A stretch of DNA of 64,000 bases from positions 3,410,001 to 3,474,000 of the forward strand of contig NZ_CP025429.1 of the NCBI RefSeq assembly GCF_002848345.1, read 5' to 3'. Below the pieces are notes generated by a model. The model was not told the DNA's origin and did no database searches. It saw only the letters and a list, made by a program, of their open reading frames with translations. The DNA comes from Chromobacterium sp. ATCC 53434 (GTDB taxonomy: Bacteria; Pseudomonadota; Gammaproteobacteria; Burkholderiales; Chromobacteriaceae). This document shows, in pieces, positions 36,368 to 46,273 of the stretch (position 1 is the first letter of the stretch; each line of letters opens with the position of its first letter). Made by a program: the position numbers and the translations under genes.

Positions 36368-39300
36368 ATGAATACCCATGCTCCGGCCGATCCGGCCTCC
36401 GTCTCCCCCGCTCCCCGCAAACCCCGCCGCTGGCTACGCTGGCTGCTCGTCGCCGTCGCGCTGGTCTTGCTGGTCTGGGCCTTTCTCGGCCTGGCGGCGC
36501 CGCGGCTGTTGCAACAGGCCGCCGCCGACTGGGCGCGCAAGCACGGCCGCCAGCTGGCCATCGCCGAAGTCCGCATCGTGCCGTGGAGCATGGAGTTGAC
36601 GCTGAACGGTGTCGCGCTGCGCGAGGGCGACGGCCGCCCGCTGTTCCTGGCCCGCCGCGTCTATCTGAACGCCGACCTGTACGCGCTGCTGCTGGGCCGC
36701 TGGCAGGCCAGCGAATTCACGCTGGACAGCCCGCAGCTGTGGCTGGACCGCGACGCCTCCGGCATGTGGAACTGGAGCAAGTTCGCCGCCGACGTGTCCG
36801 GTCCGCCCAAGCTGGAAGACGGCACCGCGCCGGAAAAGTTGCCGCGGCTGCGCATCGCGGCGCTGAATCTGCGCAACGGCCAGCTGCGCTTCAGCGATCA
36901 CGGCGACGGCCAGCATGAACGCTTCCAGTTGATGCCCATCGGCATCAGCCTGAGCAATCTGAGCACGCTGGCCGAAAACGGCAGCTACGCGCTGCACGCC
37001 GAGCTGGAAGGCGGCGGCCGCTTCGACTGGAAAGGCAGCATGCGGCTGCAGCCGCTGCAATCGAGCGGCGAGGCCAGCATGCAGGGGCTGCCGCTGGCCT
37101 CGGTCTGGGACTACCTCCGTCCCTACTTCGCCACCGCCAAGCCCGACGGCGAACTGTCGGTCCAAGCCCGCTACCAGTTCGACATGAGCGGCAAGACGCC
37201 GGACCTGACGGTGTCGGCCCTGCGCGCCGGCCTGTCCGGGCTGAAGCTGGCCGCGCCGGGCGGCGGCGGCGAGCTGTCGCTGCCGGAAGTGAAGCTGGAC
37301 GGCGGCGCGCTGGACCTGTCGCGCTCGCTGCTGACCGTGGCCAAAGTCGAGCTGAACCGCGGCCGCCTCAGCGCCGGCCGCGACGCCGCCGGCAATCTGG
37401 ACTGGCTGCGCGCCTTGCCGCCGGCCGCGCCTAAGCCGGACAAACCGGCCAAGCCGTCGCCGTGGCTGGTCAAGGTGGAAAGCATACGTTTCAACGACTG
37501 GCAGGCCGACTGGCGCGACCAGAGCTTCGTCCAGACCATGCGGTTGCAAACGGCGCTGCCGCAGTTGCAGGCCAAGCTGACGCTGGACCCCGAGCGCGGC
37601 ATGCGGCTGGACGACGTCGGCCTCAGCCTGGCCGATCTGAAGCTGGGCGCCGCCGGCGGCATGCCCTGGTTCAGCCTGGACCGCGCCGAGCTGGCGCCGA
37701 CGCGGATAGACTTCAAGCGGCGCGACGTCCAGCCCGGCGACATCACGCTGTCCGGCGCGCAGCTGGCGCTGCAACGCGACCGCGACGGCAAGCTGCAGTT
37801 GCAGAAGCTGCTGGCGCAGCGGCCGCGGCCGGCCGCGCCGAAGGCCAAGTCCGACGCCGCGCCGGGCTGGAAGCTGGCCTATCCGGAACTGAAGCTGGAG
37901 AACAGCCGCGTTGCCTGGCGCGATCTGAGCCTGCCCAAGCCGCTGGAATACCGGCTGGACAAGATAGACGCGCGCGCCAAGGCCGGCGACGGCGGCCCGC
38001 TGTCGCTCCAACTGTCCGGCCGCGCCGGCAACGGCGGCCTGTCCGCCAAGCTGGACATCGATCCGGCGAAGCCGGCCGCGCGCGGCGGCATCAAGCTTGA
38101 CGCGCTGCCGATCGCGCCGCTAGCGCCTTACGGGCTGACCGGCACCCCGCTGAAGCTGTCCGGCGGCGCCGTCAGCGCCGATCTGCAACTGAACGCCGCC
38201 TCGGCCAGCCAGTGGTCGCTGTCCGGCCAGCTGCGCCTGGCCAGGATGGCGCTGCAGGAACCGGGCGAGGCGCAGCCGCTGCTCGGCTGGAACAGTCTGG
38301 CCCTGTCCCGCCTGCAGGCCCAGGGCATGCCGCTGAAGGTCTCGATCAACGACGTGCGGCTGGATCAGCTGCGCGCCCGGCTGATCCTCGACCAGCAGCG
38401 CCGGCTGAACTGGCAGAAGATCTTCGCCGGCGCGCCGACGGCCAAGCCGGCGCATCCGGCCGGCAACGGCGCGCCGCTGCCGCAAATCGACGTGCACAGC
38501 ATCCACGTGCAGAACGGCGCGGTCGAGTTCGCCGACCACGGCATGACGCCGGACTTCGCCACCCGCATGCACCATCTGCGCGGCAGCATACAGAACCTGT
38601 CCACCCGCGCCGGCGGCCGCGGCCGCATCACGCTGGACGGCGCGGTGGACCAGTACGGCGAGGTCAAGGTGCGCGGCGCGCTGTCGCCGCTGGCGCCGAC
38701 CGACAGCACGGACATCCATCTGGATTTCCACAATCTGGCGATGAACAACCTGAATCCGTACTCGATGAACTTCGCCGGCTGGCAGGTCAAGGACGGCCGG
38801 CTGTCGCTGGAGCTGCGCTATCTGCTGGAACACCGGCAGCTGAAGGGCGAGAACCGCGTCGTCATCGACTCCATCCAGCTCGGCGACGAATTGAAGGGCG
38901 ACAAGTCGCCGCATCTGCCGCTGCGACTCGCCGTGGCGCTGCTGGAAGACAGCGACGGCCGCATCGATCTGGACCTGCCGGTGGCCGGCAGCCTCGACGA
39001 TCCGCAGTTCAGCTACGGCCAAGTGGTATGGAAGGCCTTCGTCAACATCGTCACCAAAGTCGTCACCGCGCCGTTCCGCGCGCTGGGCGCGCTGCTCGGC
39101 GGCGAAGGATTCGACGACATCCGCTTCGTCGCCGGCGAGACCCAGCCCGCCCGAGCGCGAGAAGCTGGACAAGGTGGCGGCGATGATGGAAAAGCGGCCC
39201 AAGCTGCAACTGGCGATCTCCGGCGGCTACGCGCCGGAGCAGGACAGCCGCCAATTGGCGCGCGCCCGCGTCGACGCGGCGGTGCTCGCCGCCGCCGGCC

Positions 39301-39662
39301 ACCCGCCGATGGACGACGAGCCGCTGGCCACGCTGGACCTGAAGGACGCGCAGACCCAGTCGGCGATCAAGACCGTCTACGGCCAGCGCATCGGCCGGCT
39401 GAAGCTGCTAGGCCACACGCTGAAGATAGGCGGTCCGTCCGGCGCCGATCTGGCCAAGCTGCTGCGCGACGAAATGCTGGCGGCGGAAAAGGTCGGCGAG
39501 GCCGATCTGCTGAAGCTGGCGAAGCAGCGCGGCGAGAACGCCCGCAAGGTGATGCTGCGCCGCCAGCCGGACCTGGCCGAACGGGTGACGCTGGACGCGC
39601 CGCAAAAGACTTCGGCCAACCGCGACGGCGTGGAACTGGCGGTGAAAATCACCGCCAAGTAG
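36368..39662 (+). pseudogene. DUF748 (AsmA-like) protein, frameshifted near the 3' end
   Basis: The restored protein is about 1097 residues. A single N-terminal membrane segment (WLRWLLVAVALVLLVWAFLGL, residues 25-45) is followed by long AsmA/TamB-like beta-rich sequence in the periplasm, with LPRLRIAALNLRNGQLRFSD and QIDVHSIHVQNGAVEFADHGM being DUF748-like. Such proteins are thought to bridge the envelope and move lipids. Near 39146-39152 one extra base (probably a C) breaks the frame: GETQP should continue PEREKLDKVAAMMEKRPKLQL, found in the next frame, ending at 39662. Confidence 0.85.
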
Positions 39663-39732
39663 CGCGAGGCTGTGGCTGAGGCGGCACAGCCGCGCCGCCG
39701 ACCCGACACAAGGTCTTGCGTTCACACCCCCG

Positions 39733-39769
39733 AACGGCGTACAACATATAGTTGCTACGCCGTTTTTTT
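39733..39769 (+). terminator. terminator after the DUF748 gene
   Basis: A 9-bp stem (39733-39741 with 39756-39764), extended inside by a short second helix, is followed by seven Ts. Confidence 0.88.
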
Positions 39770-39826
39770 ACGCCCACCCGGCCATGCATTTGTCGTTGAA
39801 AACCGTATCGGAAGGATGAAGATTCC

Positions 39827-42682
39827 ATGCAGCAGGAAAACATCGCCGCCATGGCGGAACAGGACATCTCGCGCGAAGTATTGCTGGAAAAATACGCCAA
39901 GCACGGCGAACGGAATGTGGACGAGGTCCGCCACCGCGTCGCGCGCGCGCTGGCCGAGCTGGAGCAGGACCCGGCCCGTTTCGAACCGCTGTTCTTCGCC
40001 GCGCTGGACCAGGGCTTCATCCCCGGCGGCCGCATCAACTCCGCCGCCGGAACCGATCTGAAAGCCACGCTGATCAACTGCTTCGTGCAGCCGGTCGGCG
40101 ATTCGGTGTCCGACGCCGAGCAAGGCAAGGTGGGCATTTATCAGGCGCTGCTGCAGGCGGCGGAAACAATGCGCCGCGGCGGCGGCGTCGGCTACAACTT
40201 CTCGCGCATCCGCCCGCGCGGCGCGCGGGTCAAGGGCACCGACAGCCGGGCCTCCGGCCCGGTGTCCTACATGCGGGTGTTCGACCGCAGCTGCGAGACG
40301 GTGGAATCGGCCGGCGCGCGGCGCGGCGCGCAGATGGGCGTGCTCGACGTCAGCCATCCGGACATCGAGGACTTCATCCACGCCAAGGACCGCGGCGACC
40401 TGCGCAACTTCAACATCTCGGTCGGCGTCTCCGACGATTTCATGCGCGCGGTCGAGGCCGACGACGAGTGGCAGCTGATCCACGCCGTCGAACCGGCCTC
40501 GCCGGCCTTCGCCGACAGCTTCCGCCGCCAGGACGGCCTGTGGGTCTACCGCAGCGTGCGCGCCCGCGAGCTGTGGCGGCAGATCATGGAATGCACCTAC
40601 GATCACGCCGAGCCGGGCGTGCTGTTCATGACCCGGATCAACGAAGACAACAATCTGTCCTATTGCGAGGTGATCGAGTCCACCAATCCCTGCGGCGAGC
40701 AGCCGCTGCCGGATTACGGCTGCTGCGATCTGGGCTCGATCAACCTGACCCGCCATGTGCGCGCGCCGTTCGGCGCCAAGGCCAGCTTCGACTTCAAGGC
40801 CTTCGAGAAAGTGGTGCGGATGTCGGTCCGCATGCTGGACAATGTGCTGGACCTGACGGTGTGGCCGCTGCCGGAACAACAGCGCGAGGCGATGAACAAG
40901 CGCCGCATCGGCCTCGGCTTCACCGGCCTCGGCGACGCGCTGATCATGCTGCAGCTGCGTTACGACAGCGAGGAAGGCCGCCGTTTCGCCGCCCGCATCG
41001 CCGAAAGCATGCGCGACGCCGCCTACGACGCCTCGGTGGATCTGGCGATGGAGAAAGGCGCCTTCCCGCTGTTCGACGCCGAAAAATACCTGGCCGCGCC
41101 GCACTGCGCCAGCCGGCTGCCGGAGAAGATCAAGGCCAGGATACGCCAGCACGGCATACGCAACTCCCATCTGCTGTCCATCGCCCCGACCGGCACCATC
41201 TCGCTGGCCTTCGCCGACAACGCCTCCAACGGCATCGAGCCGCCGTTCTCCTGGTTCTACACCCGCAAGAAGCGGATGGCCGACAACACGCAGCAGGAAT
41301 ATCTGGTGGAAGATCACGCCTATCGCGTGTGGCGGCTACAGGGCGGCGACACCGCGCGGCTGCCGGACTACTTCGTCTCGGCGCTGGACATGAGCGCGCT
41401 GGACCACATGCGGATGGTGGCCGCCGTCGCGCCCTATGTCGACACCGCGATCTCCAAGACCGTCAACGTGCCGGCCGACTACCCGTTCGCCGATTTCGAC
41501 AGCCTGTATCTGGAAGCCTGGCGCGCCGGCCTGAAGGGCATCACCACCTACAGGCCGAACAATGTGCTGGGCTCGGTGCTGTCGGTGGAGCCGACGCCGG
41601 CCGCCGCCGCCGCGCCGCAGGACCTGTCCGGCGCCGCCAGCGACCCGGACCGCCGCGTCACGCTGAACACCGCCCCCAGCCCGGCGCTGTCCAGCCTGAA
41701 ATGGCCGAACCGGCCCCGGCTGCAGGAAGGCAACCCGTCGTGGACCTTCATGGTGGAGGGCGACGCCGGCGACTTCGCCGTCGTCGTCGGCCATATGGAG
41801 AACGGTCGCGCGACGCCGTTCGAGTGCTGGGTCAACGCGACCGACGAACAAAGAGGCCTGTCGGCGATCGCCAAGACGCTGTCGATGGACATGCGCTGCC
41901 GCGACCGCGCCTGGCTGTCCGCCAAGCTGGACGCGCTGTCGCGCACCAATGGCGACAAGCACTATCGCTTCACCCTAGGCGGCAAGGCGATACACGCCAG
42001 CTCGGCCGCCGCCGCGCTGGGCCAAGTGGTGCGCCACCGCGTCGAACAGCTGGGCGCGCTGCAACTGGAAGAAGGCGAGGCCACGCCTGTGATGGACGCG
42101 CTGTTCGCGCGCAAGGAGCCGAAATCCGGCGGCGACGGCACGATGAGCTGGTCGGTGGACGTGGTCAATCCGCAGACCGGCGACGACTTCGTGCTCTTCG
42201 TCAAGGAGCTGCTGCTGCCGAACGGCCAGCGCCGCCCGTACTCGGTGTGGCTGGCCGGCAGCTATCCGCGCGAGCTGGACGGCCTGTGCAAAATGCTATC
42301 ACTCGATATGCGCGTGATAGATCCGGCCTGGATAGGCCTGAAGCTGCGCAAGCTCTTGAGCTACGCCGAGCCGCAGGGCGACTTCTTCGCCCGCATTCCG
42401 GGCCTGGAGAAATCGCAGAGCTGGCCGTCCACCGTCGCCTACCTCGCCCGATTGATCATCCATCGCTATGCGATGCTGGGCGTCTTGACCGAGGACGGCG
42501 TGCCCGTCGAGGAAATGGGCGTGCTGGCGCCGGAGCAGAGCGACCTGTTCGCGCCGGACGCCCCGGCCGCGCCGCGGCCGCTGGCCGGCAAGGCCTGCCC
42601 GGAGTGCGGCAACCACGCCTTGATCAAGAAGGACGGCTGCGAGTTCTGCACCGCCTGCGGCCACGTCGGCGCCTGCGGCTGA
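39827..42682 (+). CDS. nrdJ: adenosylcobalamin-dependent (class II) ribonucleoside-diphosphate reductase
   Basis: This 951-residue enzyme makes deoxyribonucleotides with B12, so it works with or without oxygen. Active-site sequences are [51 protein letters not shown] and [14 protein letters not shown]. The C-terminal third holds two TSCPD-type domains (each with [18 protein letters not shown] sequence; about residues 620-750 and 770-890). A zinc ribbon, [22 protein letters not shown], ends the protein. I saw no cobalamin riboswitch in the 165 bp upstream. It converges on a LysR gene 7 bp away. Confidence 0.93.
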   Translation: MQQENIAAMAEQDISREVLLEKYAKHGERNVDEVRHRVARALAELEQDPARFEPLFFAALDQGFIPGGRINSAAGTDLKATLINCFVQPVGDSVSDAEQGKVGIYQALLQAAETMRRGGGVGYNFSRIRPRGARVKGTDSRASGPVSYMRVFDRSCETVESAGARRGAQMGVLDVSHPDIEDFIHAKDRGDLRNFNISVGVSDDFMRAVEADDEWQLIHAVEPASPAFADSFRRQDGLWVYRSVRARELWRQIMECTYDHAEPGVLFMTRINEDNNLSYCEVIESTNPCGEQPLPDYGCCDLGSINLTRHVRAPFGAKASFDFKAFEKVVRMSVRMLDNVLDLTVWPLPEQQREAMNKRRIGLGFTGLGDALIMLQLRYDSEEGRRFAARIAESMRDAAYDASVDLAMEKGAFPLFDAEKYLAAPHCASRLPEKIKARIRQHGIRNSHLLSIAPTGTISLAFADNASNGIEPPFSWFYTRKKRMADNTQQEYLVEDHAYRVWRLQGGDTARLPDYFVSALDMSALDHMRMVAAVAPYVDTAISKTVNVPADYPFADFDSLYLEAWRAGLKGITTYRPNNVLGSVLSVEPTPAAAAAPQDLSGAASDPDRRVTLNTAPSPALSSLKWPNRPRLQEGNPSWTFMVEGDAGDFAVVVGHMENGRATPFECWVNATDEQRGLSAIAKTLSMDMRCRDRAWLSAKLDALSRTNGDKHYRFTLGGKAIHASSAAAALGQVVRHRVEQLGALQLEEGEATPVMDALFARKEPKSGGDGTMSWSVDVVNPQTGDDFVLFVKELLLPNGQRRPYSVWLAGSYPRELDGLCKMLSLDMRVIDPAWIGLKLRKLLSYAEPQGDFFARIPGLEKSQSWPSTVAYLARLIIHRYAMLGVLTEDGVPVEEMGVLAPEQSDLFAPDAPAAPRPLAGKACPECGNHALIKKDGCEFCTACGHVGACG

Positions 42683-42689
42683 CAAGCGC

Positions 42690-43604
42690 TCAGGCCGCCG
42701 CCCGCTCCACCAGACCACGCAGCCAGCGCTGCGCCGGATCGTTGTCGCGCGTCGCGTGCCAGAACAGCGACAGGCTGAACTGGGGCGCGTCCAGCGGCAG
42801 CGGGTCGGCGCGCAGCCTCCCGGTCTCGGCCCAGTGCGCGCCCAGCGTCGCCGGCACCGTGGACAATGCCGGCAGGCTGCCCAGCAGCGACGGCAGCGCG
42901 CCGAAGGACTGGGTCGAATAGCGCACCCGCCGCTGCCGGCCCTGCTCGGCCAACAGGCTGTCGATGGCGCTGTGAAAGGCGCCGCGATAGCTGACCAGCA
43001 GATGCGGGTGGGCCAGGTAATCGTCCAGCCGCAGCGCGCCGTCCAGCCGCAGGCAGTCCGGATGATGGACGCACTGGAAGCCCATTTCGGCCAGCACGCG
43101 GCTGCGCAGCCAGCTCGGCGACTCCGGCAAGGAGGCGATGCCCAGATCCATCTGCTGCTGCTCCAGCATGCCGACGGCGGCGAACGGATCGGTGGGTTTG
43201 ACGACGATGTCCACACCCGGCGCTTCCGCCAGCAGCATCCGGCATAGCCGCGGCATCAACCAGATCTCCACCCAATCCGGCATCGCCAGCGTGAACACCC
43301 GCTCGGCCCTGGCCGGATCGAAGGCCTCCGGCTGAAACAACGCCGACTGCATCCGCTCCAGCAGCGGCAGCAGCTCGCCCTCCAGCCTCAGCGCGCGCTC
43401 GGTCGGCTCCATGCCGCGCGGCGTGCGCAGCAGCAAGTCGTCGTCGAACAGCAGCCGCAGCCTCGCCAGCGCGCCGCTGACGGCGGGCTGGCCGACAAAC
43501 AGGCATTCGGCGGCGCGCGAAACATTGCGCTCGCGCATCAGGACCAGGAAAGTCACCAGCAGGTTGAGATCGACGGTTCTGAAATCTCTTTCACTGATAC
43601 TCAC
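42690..43604 (-). CDS. LysR family regulator (NodD/LinR-like branch)
   Basis: The helix-turn-helix region (VDLNLLVTFLVLMRERNVSRAAECLFVGQPAVSGALARLRLLFDDDLLLR) is of the NodD/PA2877 kind. The effector domain follows to 304 residues. It is divergent from the metallo-hydrolase gene with 95 bp between starts, the normal arrangement of a LysR regulator and its target. Confidence 0.9.
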   Translation of the reverse strand: MSISERDFRTVDLNLLVTFLVLMRERNVSRAAECLFVGQPAVSGALARLRLLFDDDLLLRTPRGMEPTERALRLEGELLPLLERMQSALFQPEAFDPARAERVFTLAMPDWVEIWLMPRLCRMLLAEAPGVDIVVKPTDPFAAVGMLEQQQMDLGIASLPESPSWLRSRVLAEMGFQCVHHPDCLRLDGALRLDDYLAHPHLLVSYRGAFHSAIDSLLAEQGRQRRVRYSTQSFGALPSLLGSLPALSTVPATLGAHWAETGRLRADPLPLDAPQFSLSLFWHATRDNDPAQRWLRGLVERAAA

Positions 43605-43699
43605 TATCTTTCCAATCGATTTGAATGATACAGACGGTTATTGGAACATGGCTGGGTCACGCAAGCAAACCGCTTGCATACCGCTTTAAAGGAACCGAC

Positions 43700-44698
43700 A
43701 TGCCCCTGATCCGCCAACTGAAAGCCATTGCCGCCGCCGTCGCCATCGGCACCGCCGCGCTGCTCCCCGTCGCCCCCAGCCTGGCCGCCGCGCCACAAAT
43801 CCACGCCCAGGCGCCCGGCTATTACCGGATGATGGTCGGCCAGTTCGAAATCACCGCGCTGTCCGACGGCACCGTCAAGGTCCCGCTGGACAAGCTGCTG
43901 CACGGCGAGTCGCCGGAGCAGATCCGCCAATTGCTGGAACGAGGCTTCCAGGCGCCGAACAAGGCCGAGACCTCGATCAACGCCTTCCTGATCAATACCG
44001 GCTCCAAGCTGCTGTTGGTCGACAGCGGCGCCGGCGATCTGTTCGGCCCCGGCTCCGGCAAGCTGCCGGCCAATATCCGCGCCGCCGGCTACCGGCTGGA
44101 AGACATAGACGCGGTGCTGCTGACCCATGTGCACCTGGACCATTCCGGCGGCCTGACCGTGGCCGGCAAGGCGGTCTTCCCGAACGCCGACGTCTATCTG
44201 AACCAGAAGGAAGAGGATTTCTGGCTGGATCCGGCCAATAAGGCCAAGGTGGCGCCGGAGCAGCCGTCCGGCTTCGACCAGCGCAAGGGCTTCGACCAGG
44301 CCCGGGCCTCGCTGGCGCCGTATCTGGCGGCCGGCCGGGTGAAGACCTTCGCCGCCGGCGCCGAGCTGTTCCCCGGCGTGCGCACCATCGCCGCCCCGGG
44401 CCACACGCCGGGCCACACCTTCTACGAGGTGCAAAGCCGCGGCCAGCGCATGCAGTTCTGGGGCGACGCCGTCCATGCCCAGCAAGTGCAGTTCGCCCGG
44501 CCCAATGTGGCGATAGACTTCGACGTCGACTCCGCCACCGCCGTCCAGCGCCGCCGCCAGGCCTTCGCCGACGCCGCCCGCAACGGCTACTGGGTCGCCG
44601 CCGCCCACATCTCCTTCCCCGGCATCGGCCACGTCGGCCGCGACGCCAAGGCCTTCGCCTGGATTCCGGCCAATTACAGCGAGGATGTCGGCAACTGA
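43700..44698 (+). CDS. exported metallo-beta-lactamase-fold hydrolase
   Basis: This 332-residue protein begins with a Sec signal peptide (LKAIAAAVAIGTAALLPVAPSLAAA). The metal site motif THVHLDHSGG is near residue 143, with later metal ligands in GHTPGHTFYEV, FWGDAVHA and ISFPGIGHVGR. The type is that of quorum-quenching lactonases and related periplasmic hydrolases; the substrate is unknown. AAAGGA lies 6 bases before the ATG. The divergent LysR gene probably controls it. Confidence 0.88.
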   Translation: MPLIRQLKAIAAAVAIGTAALLPVAPSLAAAPQIHAQAPGYYRMMVGQFEITALSDGTVKVPLDKLLHGESPEQIRQLLERGFQAPNKAETSINAFLINTGSKLLLVDSGAGDLFGPGSGKLPANIRAAGYRLEDIDAVLLTHVHLDHSGGLTVAGKAVFPNADVYLNQKEEDFWLDPANKAKVAPEQPSGFDQRKGFDQARASLAPYLAAGRVKTFAAGAELFPGVRTIAAPGHTPGHTFYEVQSRGQRMQFWGDAVHAQQVQFARPNVAIDFDVDSATAVQRRRQAFADAARNGYWVAAAHISFPGIGHVGRDAKAFAWIPANYSEDVGN

Positions 44699-44716
44699 GT
44701 CCCCGGCGTCAATATC

Positions 44717-44750
44717 CGGTCAAAACTGTTCATTAGGACAGTTTTGACCG
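44717..44750. promoter_or_regulatory. 13-bp perfect inverted repeat
   Basis: Arms 44717-44729 and 44738-44750 are exact complements around an 8-base spacer. It lies 18 bp past the hydrolase stop. It lacks a T-run, so it may be an operator or a weak terminator. Confidence 0.55.
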
Positions 44751-44869
44751 CCCCATCAGCTTCTATAGTCCCCGTATTCCGGCAAAAATATTTCTCATTA
44801 GAACCATCTATCCGGTCGCGCGCCCCCGAGCCGCGACCGAGTTGTCGTTTTGTCCGAACGGGCATCTTT

Positions 44870-44923
44870 CGCCTCCCGCTCCGCCATCGCCTCCCGCTCC
44901 GCCATCGCCTGCCGCTTCGCCAT
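44870..44923. repeat. three tandem 18-bp repeats
   Basis: Units at 44870-44887 and 44888-44905 are identical; the third, 44906-44923, has two differences. The 344-bp gap 44699-45042 otherwise has no supported gene; frames through the repeat encode low-complexity peptides on both strands without a ribosome site. Confidence 0.85.
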
Positions 44924-45042
44924 TTCGGCACCGCAAGCCGGCTGCGCCGCTCCCCCGACGCCACGCCCCGCCCCGTCACGGCGCATCACGCGCCGCGCCC
45001 CGATACCAAGCTGGTTTCCGACAATCGACAAGGAGCAATACC

Positions 45043-45471
45043 ATGAACACTAGCCACCTGGGGCGCCGCCTGATCGCGCTCGCCATCGCCGCCGCCGCCT
45101 GCGCGCTGAGCTCTCCGTCGCTGGCCGCCGGCCAGCCGCCATCCCACAGGGCGGCAACGGCCGCCGTCATCCCGGTCACCAAGACCTATAGCGTCATCGT
45201 CAATGTCGACGGCACGCTGGCCGTCGGTCCGGCCGGCGCCAGCTCGGACAATTTCGGCGGCAACTACGGCTATTTCGAAGTGATCTTCCCGAGCAATGTG
45301 TCGCAATGCGTGTATACCGCCACCATAGGCGACGCGCTGACCGACTCGCCGGCCTTCGGACTGATCAGCGTGACCCAGCGCGCCGGCAACTCCAACGCCG
45401 TCTTCGTCCGCACCGCCGATTCCAACGGCACGGTGAACGACCACCCGTTCCACCTGCACGTGCAGTGCTGA
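45043..45471 (+). CDS. small secreted protein of unknown function
   Basis: This 142-residue protein has a signal peptide (LGRRLIALAIAAAACALSSPSLAAG). The mature part is beta-rich (KTYSVIVNVDGTLAVGPAG ... GYFEVIFPSNVSQCVYTATIGD) and has two cysteines, one of them the last residue, which could form a disulfide. AAGGAG precedes the ATG by 7 bases. I do not recognise the family. Two GC-rich hairpins follow the gene. Confidence 0.78.
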   Translation: MNTSHLGRRLIALAIAAAACALSSPSLAAGQPPSHRAATAAVIPVTKTYSVIVNVDGTLAVGPAGASSDNFGGNYGYFEVIFPSNVSQCVYTATIGDALTDSPAFGLISVTQRAGNSNAVFVRTADSNGTVNDHPFHLHVQC

Positions 45472-45513
45472 GCGTCCACAATGAAAAGGCGGCCTCCCGG
45501 CCGCCCTGGCTAT

Positions 45514-45549
45514 GACAGCGCCGGGCCGTGAACGGCCCGGCGTTCTGTC
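45514..45549. terminator. convergent hairpin terminator
   Basis: GACAG at 45514-45518 pairs with CTGTC at 45545-45549, and a 10-bp GC stem lies inside. It sits between the two convergent genes and overlaps the stop of the next one. T-runs are lacking on both sides. Confidence 0.5.
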
Positions 45550-46108
45550 AGCGATTTCCGTCGATGCAATTGATGTAGGAGCCGCCCTGCAGCATATTGA
45601 TCAGCCCGGCGCTGTACTGCGGCTCCACCGCCAGACTGCCATCGGAAAGGCCGAGGGCGCCGTGCTCGCGGATATGGGCCTGCGTGACGTAGGGCGCGCC
45701 GTGCATCACCAGATTGCGCGCGCGCATATTGGAATTGGACGGTTCCAGCCCGTCCAGCCACAGCGACAGGCCCTGATTGCCGAAGAAGGTTTCCGATGCC
45801 CGGCACACGCCCAGGCTGGACGCGCCGCAGCCGGGCTCGTTCGAGAAGGAAGCGGCCCGCAGCGGATCGGCGTCCGCCTCTGCGCTTCCGCCGTGCGCGA
45901 CCAGAAAGCGCTGGACGCTGCCCTCCAGCGTGTCGAACACGAACAACCGGCCCTCGGTCGACGGGCGGCCATAATCGACCACCACCCAATACAGCAGGCT
46001 GGCTCGCGGATGCAGCGTTCTTTGCACCGCCACCATGTCCAGCACCGCCGAATCCGGCAACGCTTCCTGCCGGCATAAGCGCAGCAATATCTCTTCCAGC
46101 GTGTCCAC
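45548..46108 (-). CDS. murein L,D-transpeptidase catalytic domain family protein with degenerate active site
   Basis: The 186-residue sequence follows the YkuD_2 (PF13645) pattern: VVDYGRPSTEGRLFVFDTLEG, LVAHGGS, FSNEPGCGASSLGV, LDGLEPSNSNMRARNLVMHGAPYV. The final family motif, normally GRSWGCPA, here reads GLSDGSLA, so the catalytic Cys is Ser (codon at 45635-45637) and its neighbours are changed. It is probably not an active transpeptidase. I chose the GTG at 46108 because GGAAGGA lies 7 bases upstream; an ATG at 46162 has no ribosome site. No signal peptide is visible. An IS element lies 165 bp upstream. Confidence 0.78.
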   Translation of the reverse strand: MDTLEEILLRLCRQEALPDSAVLDMVAVQRTLHPRASLLYWVVVDYGRPSTEGRLFVFDTLEGSVQRFLVAHGGSAEADADPLRAASFSNEPGCGASSLGVCRASETFFGNQGLSLWLDGLEPSNSNMRARNLVMHGAPYVTQAHIREHGALGLSDGSLAVEPQYSAGLINMLQGGSYINCIDGNR

Positions 46109-46273
46109 CGCCGATTCCTTCCGTTTGGCATATGGCCTGCTTGGGGAATCTCGCCATTCCATATAGAAGAAGCGGCAAAAAATCCGTGCAATGGCGAATC
46201 ACAGCCGCGCGGCCGGACCCACATCCGCCGGCCAGGGCTTGTCGTTCAATGGTCAAAGCGGTGTTTCATTCTA

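Noticed and set aside
39663..39826. Cobalamin riboswitch before nrdJ
   Set aside because: I looked for B12-box-like sequence and a long structured leader and saw only a terminator of the upstream gene.
44870..44923. CRISPR-like array
   Set aside because: The 18-bp units are directly adjacent with no spacers, so this is a simple tandem repeat.
44798..45031. Minus-strand ORF with MAERE-type repeats
   Set aside because: It is created by the 18-bp tandem repeats; no ribosome site, and it sits in the promoter region of the small secreted protein gene.
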